This document shows, piece after piece, positions 37,126 through 46,447 of a stretch of DNA of 64,000 bases. Numbering within the stretch: position 1 is the stretch's first letter; the number at the start of each line of letters is the position of its first letter. This DNA is from Chlamydiales bacterium. GTDB taxonomy: Bacteria; Chlamydiota; Chlamydiia; Chlamydiales; JAAKFR01. The stretch covers positions 124,001 through 188,000 of the forward strand of contig JAJACK010000002.1 of assembly GCA_022601535.1 (NCBI GenBank), given 5' to 3'. The notes under the pieces were generated by a model, which was given only the letters and a program-made list of their open reading frames with translations, was not told where the DNA came from and did no database searches. Made by a program: the position numbers and the translations under genes.

Positions 37126-37180
37126 ACTTGGGACCTCGACATTATCAGTGTCGCGCTCTAACCAACTGAGCTACAGCCGC
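37107..37180 (-). tRNA. tRNA-Ile (anticodon GAT)
   Basis: A full cloverleaf reads on the minus strand: acceptor GCGGCTG/CAGCCGC with discriminator A, D-arm GCTCAGTTGGTTAGAGC, anticodon stem CGACA/TGTCG around the loop CTGATAA (anticodon GAT), variable AGGTC, T-arm CCAAG TTCAAAT CTTGG. The CCA end is not encoded. It lies 15 bases downstream of tRNA-Ala and is probably co-transcribed. Confidence 0.96.
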
Positions 37181-37195
37181 AGAACTATTTGCCAA

Positions 37196-37268
37196 TGGAG
37201 ACTAGGAGAGTCGAACTCCTGACCTTCTGAATGCAAATCAGACGCTCTACCAACTGAGCTAAGTCCCC
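37196..37268 (-). tRNA. tRNA-Ala (anticodon TGC)
   Basis: Cloverleaf on the minus strand: acceptor GGGGACT/AGTCTCC (one G-U pair) with discriminator A, D-arm GCTCAGTTGGTAGAGC, anticodon stem TCTGA/TCAGA with loop TTTGCAT (anticodon TGC), T-arm AGGAG TTCGACT CTCCT. CCA is not encoded. The Ala-Ile pair is often found in rRNA spacers, but no rRNA lies here. Confidence 0.96.
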
Positions 37269-37344
37269 GTGCATTGCAAATAATTCTTCCTCCACGTAGT
37301 GTGGAAGGAGATTAAAATACAACAGAGGCGCTCTTTTACGCAAT

Positions 37345-37857
37345 ATGAATTCTTTCATCCTTTCAATTCTCACCTCAATTTTTGCCTGGACAACTGCAGC
37401 TGAGCAGTATCAGCAACAACAAGCAGAGCTCTCTCCTCCCCCAGATTCCACTCAACAATCAGACACAAATCCCCCCAATCACGCTCCTGGAACAGATTCT
37501 CAATCCGATGAATCAACCGCAAATCAACAAGCGATCTACTGGCTCTCTTTAGTCGACGCCTCCCAATACGGTTCTGCTTGGCTCGCTTGTGGCTCTTTAT
37601 TGCGAGATGTCGTTTCTCAAGATCAATATAGTGCAGCCCTCAAAGGTCAAAGAGAGAAAGTTGGGCGGAATCAGGGACGAAAACTCACCTCTAAACAGCA
37701 GACAAAATCTCTCCGATATGGAACAAGAGGTGATTTTATTGTGATTCAATACAATTCAAATTTTTCCAACAAACCTGGTGTCACAGAAACCGTCACCTTG
37801 ATGGCAGATGGCAGATTGAAACAGTGGAAAGTCGTAAGCTACACCATTGGAAGGTAA
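37345..37857 (+). CDS. Exported DUF4019 protein
   Basis: 170 residues with a signal peptide (about residues 1-19, cleavage after TTAA or nearby), then a Gln/Pro/Ser-rich linker (20-65), then a domain with YWLSLVDASQYGSAWLACGSLLRDVV, LKGQREKVGRNQGRKL, GDFIVIQYNSNFSNK and the closing KQWKVVSYTIGR. This matches the DUF4019 pattern (a single SnoaL-like alpha+beta domain of unknown role). It is presumably periplasmic. The next gene starts 3 bases after the stop, so the two exported proteins form an operon. Confidence 0.78.
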   Translation: MNSFILSILTSIFAWTTAAEQYQQQQAELSPPPDSTQQSDTNPPNHAPGTDSQSDESTANQQAIYWLSLVDASQYGSAWLACGSLLRDVVSQDQYSAALKGQREKVGRNQGRKLTSKQQTKSLRYGTRGDFIVIQYNSNFSNKPGVTETVTLMADGRLKQWKVVSYTIGR

Positions 37858-37860
37858 ACG

Positions 37861-38709
37861 ATGAAACGGCTCTCTTTTTTCTTCTCTTCGCTCCTTTTAG
37901 GTGCTCTTATTTCTTACGGAGCCTTCACATTTGCCTCTAACCAGTTTTGCGACTCTTTTTCTGTGAAAAAAATCAAAGCTCCTCTCACCTTTAAAAAAGC
38001 CCCTCCACTCCCCAAAGAAATGAGCTCAGAATTTCACTACCTAGGAAAAGGGTCTCAATCGTACGTTTTTGAAAGCCTTGATGGAAAAGATGTTTTAAAA
38101 TTTTTCCGTATGAATCGGTACCGCACTCCCCTCTTCTCCCACCTCCCCCCTTTTCTCAATGACATTCAAATAAAAAAAATGGAATTGAAGAGAAAAAAAC
38201 TCCAAGAGCTGCTTAAAAGTTGTTCCATCGCGCATAAATGGCTGTCTAAAGAGTGTGAAACAACCTATGTCCACCTGGAAAAAAGCTCCAATTTAAAGAA
38301 AAAAGTTTTGATCTATGATGCACTGAAACGCCCCTCTGTGATCAATCTCGACGACTACGCATTTATCATCCAACGAAAGGCAACTCCCCTCTATGCTCAC
38401 CTAGGTGGATTGATAAAAAAAAGAGACCCCGATGCCGTTATTGAAGCGCTTGAGAGCTTAAAAACACTTTTAATTTCCCGTTTTGAAAAGGGAATTGCCG
38501 ACCACGACCCTGTGATCGAGAAAAATATGGGATTCATCGGGGGTAAAGCTCTTTTCATCGACACAGGGCAATTTTACCTAGATAATCAAATCTACAACCC
38601 CGATACTTATCGAGTTGAAGGGGAAAAAATTGTCCGAAAATTAAAAATTTGGCTCGAAAATCAAGACCCCTATTACTCTCAACAGTATCTGGATGTCTTA
38701 AAATTTTAA
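37861..38709 (+). CDS. Membrane-tethered, divergent kinase-like protein
   Basis: 282 residues with one N-terminal hydrophobic segment (6-27, signal or anchor). The rest has kinase-fold landmarks: a glycine loop YLGKGSQSYVFES (Gly62-Gly64), a lysine in DVLKFFR (Lys80), a catalytic-loop-like IADHDPVIEKN (His215, Asp216, Asn222) and a LFIDTGQ (Asp234) at the DFG position. The order and spacing are compatible with a small atypical kinase or phosphotransferase facing the periplasm or, if secreted, the host. No family is recognised, so this is structural inference. It follows the DUF4019 gene by 3 bases. Confidence 0.6.
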   Translation: MKRLSFFFSSLLLGALISYGAFTFASNQFCDSFSVKKIKAPLTFKKAPPLPKEMSSEFHYLGKGSQSYVFESLDGKDVLKFFRMNRYRTPLFSHLPPFLNDIQIKKMELKRKKLQELLKSCSIAHKWLSKECETTYVHLEKSSNLKKKVLIYDALKRPSVINLDDYAFIIQRKATPLYAHLGGLIKKRDPDAVIEALESLKTLLISRFEKGIADHDPVIEKNMGFIGGKALFIDTGQFYLDNQIYNPDTYRVEGEKIVRKLKIWLENQDPYYSQQYLDVLKF

Positions 38710-38716
38710 TTTCCAG

Positions 38717-38745
38717 TTGCTATTTTAGTCTACTCTCTCTAGAAT
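38717..38745 (+). promoter_or_regulatory. Promoter of rpsA
   Basis: TTGCTA (38717-38722) and TAGAAT (38740-38745) are 17 bases apart, followed by a ~29-base leader with AGGAG at 38768-38772 before the ATG. Confidence 0.6.
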
Positions 38746-38781
38746 AACTCCTTTGAATAGAATCTTTAGGAGAAAACTTTA

Positions 38782-40530
38782 ATGTCCGATAACAACAAAT
38801 TTACCTGGAACACAAAAAACCTACTCGACGATATCGAATTCAAAGAGTCTGATGCAGAGGCTTTTAAGAAATTACTCCACACCTCTGATGAAGACCAAGA
38901 AAGTGGTGAAGGAATGGCCCCTGGGACGATTCTACGAGGCACGATTGTAGAGGTAGGAAAAGACTACGCTGTTGTCGATGTAGGACTGAAATCTGAAGGT
39001 CTTGTTCCCACATCTGAATTTTCTGATCCCGAAGAACTTGCTCTTGGGTCAGAAGTTGAAGTTTACCTCGATCGAGCTGAAAATGAGCAAGGACAGATCG
39101 TTCTTTCTCGAGAAAAAGCTTTGAAACAACGTCAGTGGGAATTCATCCTCCAACACTGTGAAGAAGGATCGATCGTCAAAGGGAAGATCACGCGGAAAGT
39201 TAAAGGTGGATTGATGGTCGACATGGGAATGGAAGCATTCTTGCCCGGCTCTCAAATCGACAATAAGCGGATCAAAAATCTCGATGAATATCTCGGGGTG
39301 ACGTGTGAATTTAAAATCCTTAAAATCAATATTGAACGGAAGAATATCGTCGTTTCTAGACGAGAGCTTCTCGAAGCAGAGCGGATTTCTAAGAAAGCAG
39401 AAGTTTTAGAAACGATTCAAATCAACGATGTTCGAAAAGGAGTTGTCAAAAACATCACCGACTTTGGAGTCTTCCTCGATCTCGACGGAATCGATGGCCT
39501 CCTCCACATCACAGATATGACCTGGAAGCGGATCAAGCATCCTTCTGAAATGGTAGAGCTCGGAGAAGAGCTAGAGGTGATGATCCTCAGCATTGATAAA
39601 GAAAAAGGACGTGTTGCCCTTGGACTGAAACAAAAAGAGCACAACCCTTGGGATGAAATCGAAGACAAGTACGCTCCTGGAACACGTGTTAAAGGGAAAA
39701 TTGTCAAACTCCTCCCCTACGGGGCATTTATCGAGATTGAGCCTGGTATTGAAGGGCTTATCCACGTCTCTGAAATGTCTTGGGTAAAAAACGTCTCCGA
39801 CCCTGCAGAAGTTGTCAATAAAGGGGATGATGTTGAAGCAATTGTTCTTGCGATTCAAAAAGATGAAGGAAAAATCTCTTTGGGAATCAAACAAACTGAG
39901 CACAACCCTTGGGATGAGGTCGAACAAAAATACACTCCAGGTACCGGTGTTGAAGCTGAGGTAAAAAGCCTCACCAATTATGGCGCTTTTGTCGAGCTTG
40001 AGCCTGGCATTGAAGGATTAGTTCATATCTCTGACATGAGCTGGATCAAAAAAGTGTCTCACCCTTCTGAGATTTTCAAGAAAGGGGATAAAGTTGATGC
40101 CATCGTTCTCTCTGTTGACAAAGAGAGCAAGAAAATCACTTTAGGTGTTAAACAATTGAGCACAAACCCTTGGGAAACCATTGAAAAGAGCATTCCAGTT
40201 GGATCTTTAGTCTCTGGTATTGTGACGAAAGTGACCGCATTTGGAGCTTTTGTTGAGCTTGAAAATGGAATTGAAGGATTGATCCATGTGACTGAACTTT
40301 CTGACCAACCTTTTGCAAAAGTAGAAGATGTCATTTCAAATGGAGATGATGTGCAAGCTAAAGTGATCAAACTCGATCCTGAGCATAAAAAAGTCTCTTT
40401 ATCTATCAAGGAATTTTTGATTGAGCAGGGACAAGTGAATCGTGATGATATCGTTGTAGATCAAACTCGCGACGAAGAAGACGAAGATGCAAAAGATAGC
40501 AACAACACACATGCAGAGGTAGAGAGTTAA
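38782..40530 (+). CDS. rpsA: 30S ribosomal protein S1
   Basis: 582 residues with six S1 RNA-binding domains; the later ones are easily seen as repeated GxxVxGxVxxxxxxGAFVxLExGIEGLxHxSEMSW units ending HNPWDEVE. S1 recruits structured or weak-SD mRNAs to the 30S subunit. It has its own promoter and a strong Shine-Dalgarno. A triple hairpin region lies between its stop and nusA. The length is slightly above the E. coli protein (557). In an organism with many SD-less genes, S1 may matter more than usual (inference). Confidence 0.96.
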   Translation: MSDNNKFTWNTKNLLDDIEFKESDAEAFKKLLHTSDEDQESGEGMAPGTILRGTIVEVGKDYAVVDVGLKSEGLVPTSEFSDPEELALGSEVEVYLDRAENEQGQIVLSREKALKQRQWEFILQHCEEGSIVKGKITRKVKGGLMVDMGMEAFLPGSQIDNKRIKNLDEYLGVTCEFKILKINIERKNIVVSRRELLEAERISKKAEVLETIQINDVRKGVVKNITDFGVFLDLDGIDGLLHITDMTWKRIKHPSEMVELGEELEVMILSIDKEKGRVALGLKQKEHNPWDEIEDKYAPGTRVKGKIVKLLPYGAFIEIEPGIEGLIHVSEMSWVKNVSDPAEVVNKGDDVEAIVLAIQKDEGKISLGIKQTEHNPWDEVEQKYTPGTGVEAEVKSLTNYGAFVELEPGIEGLVHISDMSWIKKVSHPSEIFKKGDKVDAIVLSVDKESKKITLGVKQLSTNPWETIEKSIPVGSLVSGIVTKVTAFGAFVELENGIEGLIHVTELSDQPFAKVEDVISNGDDVQAKVIKLDPEHKKVSLSIKEFLIEQGQVNRDDIVVDQTRDEEDEDAKDSNNTHAEVES

Positions 40531-40562
40531 TCTCTCTACCGAGGAAATAGGTGTTTTCCTCG
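40518..40562 (+). other. Two stacked inverted repeats at the rpsA 3' end
   Basis: GGTAGAGAG (40518-40526) pairs perfectly with CTCTCTACC (40532-40540) around a 5-base loop that includes most of the TAA stop. CGAGGAAA (from 40540) pairs with TTTCCTCG (to 40562). They precede the T-tailed terminator hairpin. Confidence 0.7.
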
Positions 40563-40567
40563 ATAAT

Positions 40568-40594
40568 GACCGAAGGGCACCTTCGGTCTTTTTT
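40568..40594 (+). terminator. Rho-independent terminator after rpsA
   Basis: GACCGAAGG (40568-40576), loop GCA, CCTTCGGTC (40580-40588), then TTTTTT. This is a 9-bp perfect stem with a U tract, directly before nusA. Read-through would link rpsA to the nusA operon. Confidence 0.9.
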
Positions 40595-40613
40595 ATAAAA
40601 TTAGGAGCAACAA

Positions 40614-41906
40614 ATGAATAAAGATCTCGTCGCAATTTTCGAATACATGGAACGTGAAAAAGGAATCTCACGTGAAGTTGTGATGCAAGCCATTGAGACG
40701 GCTCTTGGTGCTGCTGCGAAAAAAAGCCTTAAAGAAGAAGCAAACGTCTCGATCCAAATCAATTCAAAGACAGGAAATATCGAAGTCTTTTGTGAAAAAG
40801 AGATCGTTGAAAAAGTGGACCACCCCGCTCGAGAAATTGCCCTGGAAACTGCGCAAGAACTCGATCCCGATTGTGATGTAGGCCAATTCCTCGATGTTCC
40901 CGTTACCCCTTCGAATTTTGGTCGAATTGCCGCAGCGACAGCTCGTCAAATCATCTCTCAAAAGCTCCGTGGAGCTGAACGAGATGTGATCATGCAAGAA
41001 TATCGCCACCGGATCGGTGAAATTGTCTCTGGAAACGTGAAGCGATTTTTCAAAGGGCCAAATCTCGTTGTCGACCTCGGAAAGGTTGAAGCTGTTTTAC
41101 CTGCTCGCAACTACCCAAAGCTTGAGAAATACCAAATTGGGAGCAAAGTGTATGCTCTTCTCCATGAAGTGAGAGATCTTGAAAATGGAGGTGCTGAGGT
41201 TGTCTTAACACGCTCGCATGCTGAATTTGTCAAACAGCTCTTTATCCTAGAGGTTCCTGAACTTGAAGATGGAACAATTGAGATAGCAAGTATTGTTCGC
41301 AATGCAGGTTATAGAACAAAACTCGCCGTTCGATCAACAGATCAAAGAGTTGATCCCGTTGGAGCTTGCGTTGGAATGCGGGGAAGTCGAGTGAAAAATG
41401 TCATAAGAGAGCTCAATAACGAAAAAATTGATATTATCCCTTGGTCAAACGAACCTGTCGAGCTGCTTCAAAATATCCTCTCCCCGATTGAAATCCGTAA
41501 AATCGGAGTGAATGAAGATGAAAAAGTGATCGCCATCGTTGTCGATGATGCCGATTATGCCGCAGTCATTGGAAAACGGGGAATGAATGCACGTCTCACA
41601 GGTGAAATGCTTGGATATGAACTCGAAGTACAAAGAATGAGTGAATACAATAAATCACTTGAGATTCAACGTCTTAATCTGGCTGAATCCGATAATGAAA
41701 TCTTGGATCTCCCTCTTGAAATTGAAGGAGTGAATAAGCTGTTCATCCAAAACCTTATCCATGCTGGGTATGGAACTTTGAGACAACTCCTCCAAGCAAA
41801 TATAGAACAGGTCGCGGCAGTCCCTGGAATGAGCTTGGAAATGGCTTATAAAATTTTAGAAGAAGCTGCTCAGGCTGTTGAAAAAAATAACCGTTCAACG
41901 GAGTAA
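40614..41906 (+). CDS. nusA: Transcription termination/antitermination factor NusA
   Basis: 430 residues: N-terminal RNA-polymerase-binding domain (1-125), S1 domain (about 130-200, GEIVSGNVKRFFKGPNLVVDLG), and two KH domains (KLAVRSTDQRVDPVGACVGMRGSRV and AIVVDDADYAAVIGKRGMNARL). A short helix-hairpin C-terminal domain follows (LIHAGYGTLRQLLQANIEQV). It binds RNA polymerase and controls pausing and termination. AGGAG at 40602-40606 is 7 bases before the ATG. infB follows after 6 bases, the usual nusA-infB arrangement. Confidence 0.96.
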   Translation: MNKDLVAIFEYMEREKGISREVVMQAIETALGAAAKKSLKEEANVSIQINSKTGNIEVFCEKEIVEKVDHPAREIALETAQELDPDCDVGQFLDVPVTPSNFGRIAAATARQIISQKLRGAERDVIMQEYRHRIGEIVSGNVKRFFKGPNLVVDLGKVEAVLPARNYPKLEKYQIGSKVYALLHEVRDLENGGAEVVLTRSHAEFVKQLFILEVPELEDGTIEIASIVRNAGYRTKLAVRSTDQRVDPVGACVGMRGSRVKNVIRELNNEKIDIIPWSNEPVELLQNILSPIEIRKIGVNEDEKVIAIVVDDADYAAVIGKRGMNARLTGEMLGYELEVQRMSEYNKSLEIQRLNLAESDNEILDLPLEIEGVNKLFIQNLIHAGYGTLRQLLQANIEQVAAVPGMSLEMAYKILEEAAQAVEKNNRSTE

Positions 41907-41912
41907 ATAACT

Positions 41913-44306
41913 TTGACCAAAAATCTCAAAATCAAAATAAAAAACACTCAACTTGCTAAAGCTGCAGGTCTTACAAAAATCAAGACCAAGCTTTCTAAAG
42001 ACAAGAAAGGTGTCGGTAATAAAAAAGAGAAAGAGAAAGAAAAGCCTGTTGCTCCAGAAGTTGAAGAAATAGAAGAGCCTCCTCGCCGGATACGAGCGAA
42101 GTCACGCTCCTCTTTTGCTCCAAAGGAAGAAGAAGCTAAAACGACTGAAGCAAAGCCTGAAAAAGCTTCAACCAAGAAAGAAAAAGAAGAGCCTCCTTCT
42201 CTTTCAGAAGAAGTGAAAGAGGTTAAAGCAAAAGAGAAGCTGGGTCCTACTGGAAGGCATGTCAAAGATTTGCTAAAAGCAAAGCCTGAGTCTGTAAAGA
42301 AAAAAGCGACTGAATCGAAAGAGGGAGAAAAACCGAAAGAGAAACCTGCTGATTCAAAGCTCAAAAAGGGAAAAAAAGTTAAGTCTTTCAAAGATTTAAA
42401 CCCTGCAAAGAACCGTCCAATGCGCGCTTTTGATGCTAGAGATCGAGCTGGACTGAGTGCTGGTGATGATGAGAGATGGCGAAAAAGACGTGCCGTGAAG
42501 CACAAAACTGTGTCTGAAGAGAATGTCATCAGACCTACTTCATTAAAGATCCGCCTCCCTATCACTGTAAAAGACCTTGCTTCTGAGATGAAATTGAAAT
42601 CCTCTCAACTCATTCAAAAGCTGTTCTTGCAAAATATGACCTTCACCCTAAATGACTTCTTAGAAGATGAGACGATGGTTCAGTTTTTGGGAAATGAATT
42701 TGGATGTGAGATCACCATCGACACCTCCGAAGAAGAAAGATTGCAAGTGACAGGAGAGTCTATCCAAGAAGAGATTGCAAGTGCAGACCCTTCTAAACTT
42801 ATCCTACGCCCCCCTGTCGTCGCTTTTATGGGACATGTCGACCATGGAAAAACAAGTTTGATCGATAAAATCCGAAAGAGCAACGTTGCATCAGGAGAAG
42901 CAGGAGATATTACGCAACACATCGGTGCATTCAAGTGCGCTACTGCTGTGGGAGAGTTGACGATCTTAGATACTCCTGGACACGAAGCATTTTCTGCAAT
43001 GCGTGCACGTGGAGCTGATGTGACCGATATCGTCGTCCTTGTTGTTGCCGGAGATGAAGGAATTCGAGAGCAGACACAAGAGGCAATTTCTCATGCCAAA
43101 GCAAGTGGTGTGACCATTGTTGTTGCAATCAACAAGTGTGATAAACCCAATTTTGATGCAGATAACATCTACCAAGAGCTCTCACGGGTCGAGCTCCTTC
43201 CTGAGAAGTGGGGCGGCCAAACCATTACAGTTAACACCTCTGCTATTACAGGAGAAGGGATTGTAGAGCTTCTTGAAATGCTTGCTCTTCAAGCTGAAGT
43301 TTTAGAACTCAAAGCAGACCCTTCAGCGCGTGCTAGAGGAACAGTTTTGGAGTCTGAACTTCATAAAGGATTAGGGGCTGTTGCGACCATCTTGGTGCAA
43401 AATGGGACTCTCAACCATGGAGATGCCCTTGTCTTTGAGAAACACTACGGCCGAGTTAAAACCATGCATGATGAACATGGGAAAAATTTGACAAAAGCCA
43501 CTCCTTCAACACCGATTGAAATGACAGGCCTCTCAGGACTTCCTGCTGCTGGAGACCCTTTTATTGTCGTTAAGAGTGAGAAGGAAGCGAAAAATATCAT
43601 TGAAACCCGTGAAGTGGGCCGTCGTCAACTCGCTCTAACACAGAGGAAAATCCCCACTCTTGAAACCCTTCTAGAAGAAGGGGGTGGTGAGAAGAAAATT
43701 CTTAATTTGATCCTCCGTGGTGATGTACAAGGTTCTGTTGAAGCCTTGAGGACCTCCCTTTTGAAGATTGAATCAGAAAAAGCTGAAGTCAATGTTATCT
43801 ACATGGGTGTTGGGGAAATCTCTGAATCAGATATCCAGCTTGCAGCTGCATCTAATGCTGTTATTATCGGTTTCCACACTGCAATCGAAAGTCATGCAGA
43901 TCCCCTCATCAAGGAACACAAAGTTGTGGTCAAACTCCATGATATCATTTACCACGCTGTCGATGATGTGAAAGCAATTATGACTGGACTTCTTGACAAA
44001 ATCGAAGAAGAGAAAGAGATGGGAGAGGCTGAAGTGAAAGCGATCTTTAAATCTTCTCACCTCGGAGTCATTGCAGGTTGCCAAATCGATGAAGGGATGA
44101 TCTCTAGAAACCATAAAGTACGTCTTATAAGAGATGGAGAAGAGATTTGGAGAGGATCAATCGCTTCGATTAAACGGGATAAGGAAGATGTCAAAGAGGT
44201 GAAGAAAGGGTTTGAATGTGGTATTGTCCTCAACAATTTCTCTACTGTAAAAGTTGGAGATGTTCTCCAAGCATACGAGATCATTTACCTTAGCCAGGAG
44301 CTTTAA
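41913..44306 (+). CDS. infB: Translation initiation factor IF-2 (TTG start)
   Basis: 797 residues. The first ~200 are a Lys/Glu-rich disordered region, then the IF2_N helical domain ([21 protein letters not shown]). The GTPase domain has G1 [10 protein letters not shown]3 DTPGHEAF and G4 NKCD, followed by the beta-barrel and the fMet-tRNA-binding C-terminal domain ending [10 protein letters not shown]. It places initiator tRNA on the 30S subunit. The start is TTG at 41913 with GGAG 9 bases upstream; no ATG occurs early in frame. It sits in the nusA-infB-rbfA-truB-ribF operon. Confidence 0.96.
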   Translation: MTKNLKIKIKNTQLAKAAGLTKIKTKLSKDKKGVGNKKEKEKEKPVAPEVEEIEEPPRRIRAKSRSSFAPKEEEAKTTEAKPEKASTKKEKEEPPSLSEEVKEVKAKEKLGPTGRHVKDLLKAKPESVKKKATESKEGEKPKEKPADSKLKKGKKVKSFKDLNPAKNRPMRAFDARDRAGLSAGDDERWRKRRAVKHKTVSEENVIRPTSLKIRLPITVKDLASEMKLKSSQLIQKLFLQNMTFTLNDFLEDETMVQFLGNEFGCEITIDTSEEERLQVTGESIQEEIASADPSKLILRPPVVAFMGHVDHGKTSLIDKIRKSNVASGEAGDITQHIGAFKCATAVGELTILDTPGHEAFSAMRARGADVTDIVVLVVAGDEGIREQTQEAISHAKASGVTIVVAINKCDKPNFDADNIYQELSRVELLPEKWGGQTITVNTSAITGEGIVELLEMLALQAEVLELKADPSARARGTVLESELHKGLGAVATILVQNGTLNHGDALVFEKHYGRVKTMHDEHGKNLTKATPSTPIEMTGLSGLPAAGDPFIVVKSEKEAKNIIETREVGRRQLALTQRKIPTLETLLEEGGGEKKILNLILRGDVQGSVEALRTSLLKIESEKAEVNVIYMGVGEISESDIQLAAASNAVIIGFHTAIESHADPLIKEHKVVVKLHDIIYHAVDDVKAIMTGLLDKIEEEKEMGEAEVKAIFKSSHLGVIAGCQIDEGMISRNHKVRLIRDGEEIWRGSIASIKRDKEDVKEVKKGFECGIVLNNFSTVKVGDVLQAYEIIYLSQEL

Positions 44307-44663
44307 TTGGAAAAAAGACGCATCACCCGTGTCAACTCCCTTCTCAAAGAGGTGATCTCCGATGTGATCCATAAAGAGGTGAAAAATCCTCACCTCACCC
44401 AACTGATCACCGTCACATCCGTTGCTGTCAGTAACGACCTCAAACATGGAAAAGTCTTTATCAGTGTTATCGGAGAAAAGCGGGAGAATGTGATTAAAAT
44501 TCTCAATAAATCTGCTGGATTTATCGCTGTCACTGCTTCAAAGCAAGTTGATATCCGCTATTTTCCCGAACTCACCTTCTTTCTAGACGACTCAGCAGAT
44601 AAACAAATGCGGATCGAATCGGTTTTATCTGATATCCAGAAGGAGCAAGAATCACGTGAATAA
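44307..44663 (+). CDS. rbfA: 30S ribosome-binding factor A (TTG start)
   Basis: 118 residues with the RbfA KH-like fold: [39 protein letters not shown] and [16 protein letters not shown]. It is needed for 16S rRNA maturation and cold adaptation. Translation starts at TTG immediately after the infB stop, with AGGAG 8 bases before it and no in-frame ATG nearby. The end overlaps truB by 8 bases. Confidence 0.93.
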   Translation: MEKRRITRVNSLLKEVISDVIHKEVKNPHLTQLITVTSVAVSNDLKHGKVFISVIGEKRENVIKILNKSAGFIAVTASKQVDIRYFPELTFFLDDSADKQMRIESVLSDIQKEQESRE

Positions 44664-45378
44664 CCTCTGTACTGAACTTGTTGAAGGGATCTTACTTGTC
44701 GATAAGCCCGAAGGAAAAACCTCCTTTAGCCTGATCAGTGCTCTGCGAAAACTCACAGGGATCAAAAAAATTGGCCATGCCGGTACACTCGACCCCTTTG
44801 CCACAGGAGTCATGGTTCTACTTATTGGGAAACGGTGTACAAAACTCTCAGACAAACTCCTTCTTACCGACAAAGCGTACCATGCAACTGTTCAACTTGG
44901 AATCACAACCGATACGTACGACTGTGATGGGAAAGTCGTTGCTAGGTCAAAGAAAAAACCTTCCTTAAAAGCTGTCAAAGAGGTTGTTGAAAAATTCCAA
45001 GGAAAAATCGAACAAGTCCCTCCCATGTTCTCTGCAAAAAAAATTGGCGGAAAAAAACTGTATGAACTTGCCCGAGAGGGAAAAACGATTGAAAGAAAAC
45101 CGTGTGCCGTAGAAGTTGAAATAGAAATTGCCAACTACCATTACCCCCAATTAGAGCTCTCTGTCTCTTGTAGCAAAGGGACATATATTCGCTCTCTCGC
45201 ACATGAGATCGGAGAAAAACTCGGCGCTGGAGCTCACTTAACCTCTTTAAAAAGAACTAAAAGTGGAGATTTTCACCTCGATAACTGCATTGATGGGCAA
45301 TTGCTCTACCAGCCTGGATTTGATATTCTACCCCATTTGATGACCTATGAAGCGATTTGCCACTCTCAAGGAATTTAA
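44656..45378 (+). CDS. truB: tRNA pseudouridine-55 synthase (GTG start)
   Basis: 240 residues. Motifs: [21 protein letters not shown], the catalytic-aspartate segment [57 protein letters not shown] and [10 protein letters not shown]. It makes psi-55 in the T-loop of tRNAs. It is shorter than E. coli TruB (314), with a reduced C-terminal PUA part. The start is GTG inside the end of rbfA. The 3' end overlaps ribF by 32 bases, an unusually long same-strand overlap. Confidence 0.93.
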   Translation: MNNLCTELVEGILLVDKPEGKTSFSLISALRKLTGIKKIGHAGTLDPFATGVMVLLIGKRCTKLSDKLLLTDKAYHATVQLGITTDTYDCDGKVVARSKKKPSLKAVKEVVEKFQGKIEQVPPMFSAKKIGGKKLYELAREGKTIERKPCAVEVEIEIANYHYPQLELSVSCSKGTYIRSLAHEIGEKLGAGAHLTSLKRTKSGDFHLDNCIDGQLLYQPGFDILPHLMTYEAICHSQGI

Positions 45379-46234
45379 AAGCTCCACTCTGCCAGTAACC
45401 CTAACAGTTGGAATGTTCGATGGGGTTCATCTGGGACACCAAGAGGTTTTAAAGAAAAGTGCTATTGCCATCACTTTTTCAAATCACCCTCAATCAATCC
45501 TTTCAAGTAAAGAACCTTTTCTCCTCACTTCGCTTTCTCACCGCCTCCATCTCTTAGAACTCTGTGGTCTTGATTCAGCTGTCACCCTTCCCTTTACAAA
45601 AGAGCTCTCTTTGATGAGTGCTGAAGCATTTATCTTGATGATCCGACAATCGATTCCTTTTAAGAAGCTTATTCTAGGTCATGATGCCACATTTGGGCAT
45701 AAAAGAGATGGGACAGCACCACACATGCTCCAGCTTGGAGAAAAGTACCAATTTTCCGTCGAATATCTCAAACCAATTTATTGCGACAAAGACATTATCT
45801 CTAGTAGCCGAATTAGAATAGATCTCGAAAAGGGGAACATTTTAAATGTTTCTAATCTATTAGGCCGTCCCTACTCCATCCTCTCTTCAATTGAGCAAGG
45901 AGCTGGTAAGGGAGCTGTTATTGGCTTTAGAACAGCCAATATCAGCCTCAAAGGGCTTTGCCTCCCCCCTTTTGGAGTGTATGCCATTGAAGCGCGCGTC
46001 GGCAAAATACGGTATACAGGGATTGCTAATCTAGGACTTGCACCTACTCTCCATAATAGGAAAGACCCCATTTTAGAAGTGCATCTCTTCGATCTCACTG
46101 AAAATCTCTACGGAGCTGAAATCGAGGTCTTTTTCAATCACTATATCCGCTCAGAAAGAGAGTTTTCTTCTGTTGATGAGCTAAAAAGTCAAATCAAAGC
46201 AGATATCCAAAAAGCTGAGAAAATTTTGCCTTAG
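45347..46234 (+). CDS. ribF: Bifunctional riboflavin kinase/FAD synthetase
   Basis: 295 residues. The N-terminal nucleotidyltransferase domain has [14 protein letters not shown] and [15 protein letters not shown], with the ISSSRIR segment. The C-terminal riboflavin kinase domain has [27 protein letters not shown] and [14 protein letters not shown]. It converts riboflavin to FMN and FAD. The ATG at 45347 lies within truB. It is the last gene of the nusA operon. Its stop overlaps the stop of a small minus-strand gene by 3 bases. Confidence 0.93.
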   Translation: MKRFATLKEFKSSTLPVTLTVGMFDGVHLGHQEVLKKSAIAITFSNHPQSILSSKEPFLLTSLSHRLHLLELCGLDSAVTLPFTKELSLMSAEAFILMIRQSIPFKKLILGHDATFGHKRDGTAPHMLQLGEKYQFSVEYLKPIYCDKDIISSSRIRIDLEKGNILNVSNLLGRPYSILSSIEQGAGKGAVIGFRTANISLKGLCLPPFGVYAIEARVGKIRYTGIANLGLAPTLHNRKDPILEVHLFDLTENLYGAEIEVFFNHYIRSEREFSSVDELKSQIKADIQKAEKILP

Positions 46235-46434
46235 CTGCAGTCATTAAATTGAGTGCTCAAAAGAACACCAACAACAAGACTTACAATAGCTACAACGATC
46301 ATCATACCGGCTTGTGTTGCATCGCATCGCTTTACAGGGCGTCCATTAAGCTTCCCAAACTCGTCTCTTTGAATAAGACCAGTTGAAGAAGATGGTTGTC
46401 TAGATAATGGACTTTTGGAAACAGCAGCACTCAT
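46231..46434 (-). CDS. Small single-span membrane protein (67 aa)
   Basis: 67 residues. A polar, Ser-rich N-terminal half with a KLNGRPVKRCDA basic patch is followed by one hydrophobic helix (about residues 43-60, GMMIVVAIVSLVVGVLLS) and a short tail QFNDCS. No family is recognised. It is credible as a gene because a perfect AAGGAGG Shine-Dalgarno stands 6 bases before the ATG and overlaps the ychF stop codon, giving translational coupling. It may be a small inner-membrane or tail-anchored protein. Confidence 0.68.
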   Translation of the reverse strand: MSAAVSKSPLSRQPSSSTGLIQRDEFGKLNGRPVKRCDATQAGMMIVVAIVSLVVGVLLSTQFNDCS

Positions 46435-46440
46435 ATAAAA

Positions 46441-46447
46441 CCTCCTT
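46441..46447 (-). promoter_or_regulatory. Perfect Shine-Dalgarno overlapping ychF stop
   Basis: AAGGAGG on the minus strand (complement of 46441-46447) lies 6 bases before the ATG of the 67-residue protein and covers two bases of the ychF TAA (46446-46448). Confidence 0.8.

Noticed and set aside
37107-37268. tRNA-Ile/tRNA-Ala pair as part of an rRNA operon spacer
   Set aside because: No 16S, 23S or 5S sequence flanks them; both sides are protein genes.
41948-42565. 205-codon antisense frame, Ser/Phe-rich
   Set aside because: It is the complement of the Lys/Glu-rich N-terminal region of infB; its composition follows from that and it has no start signals.
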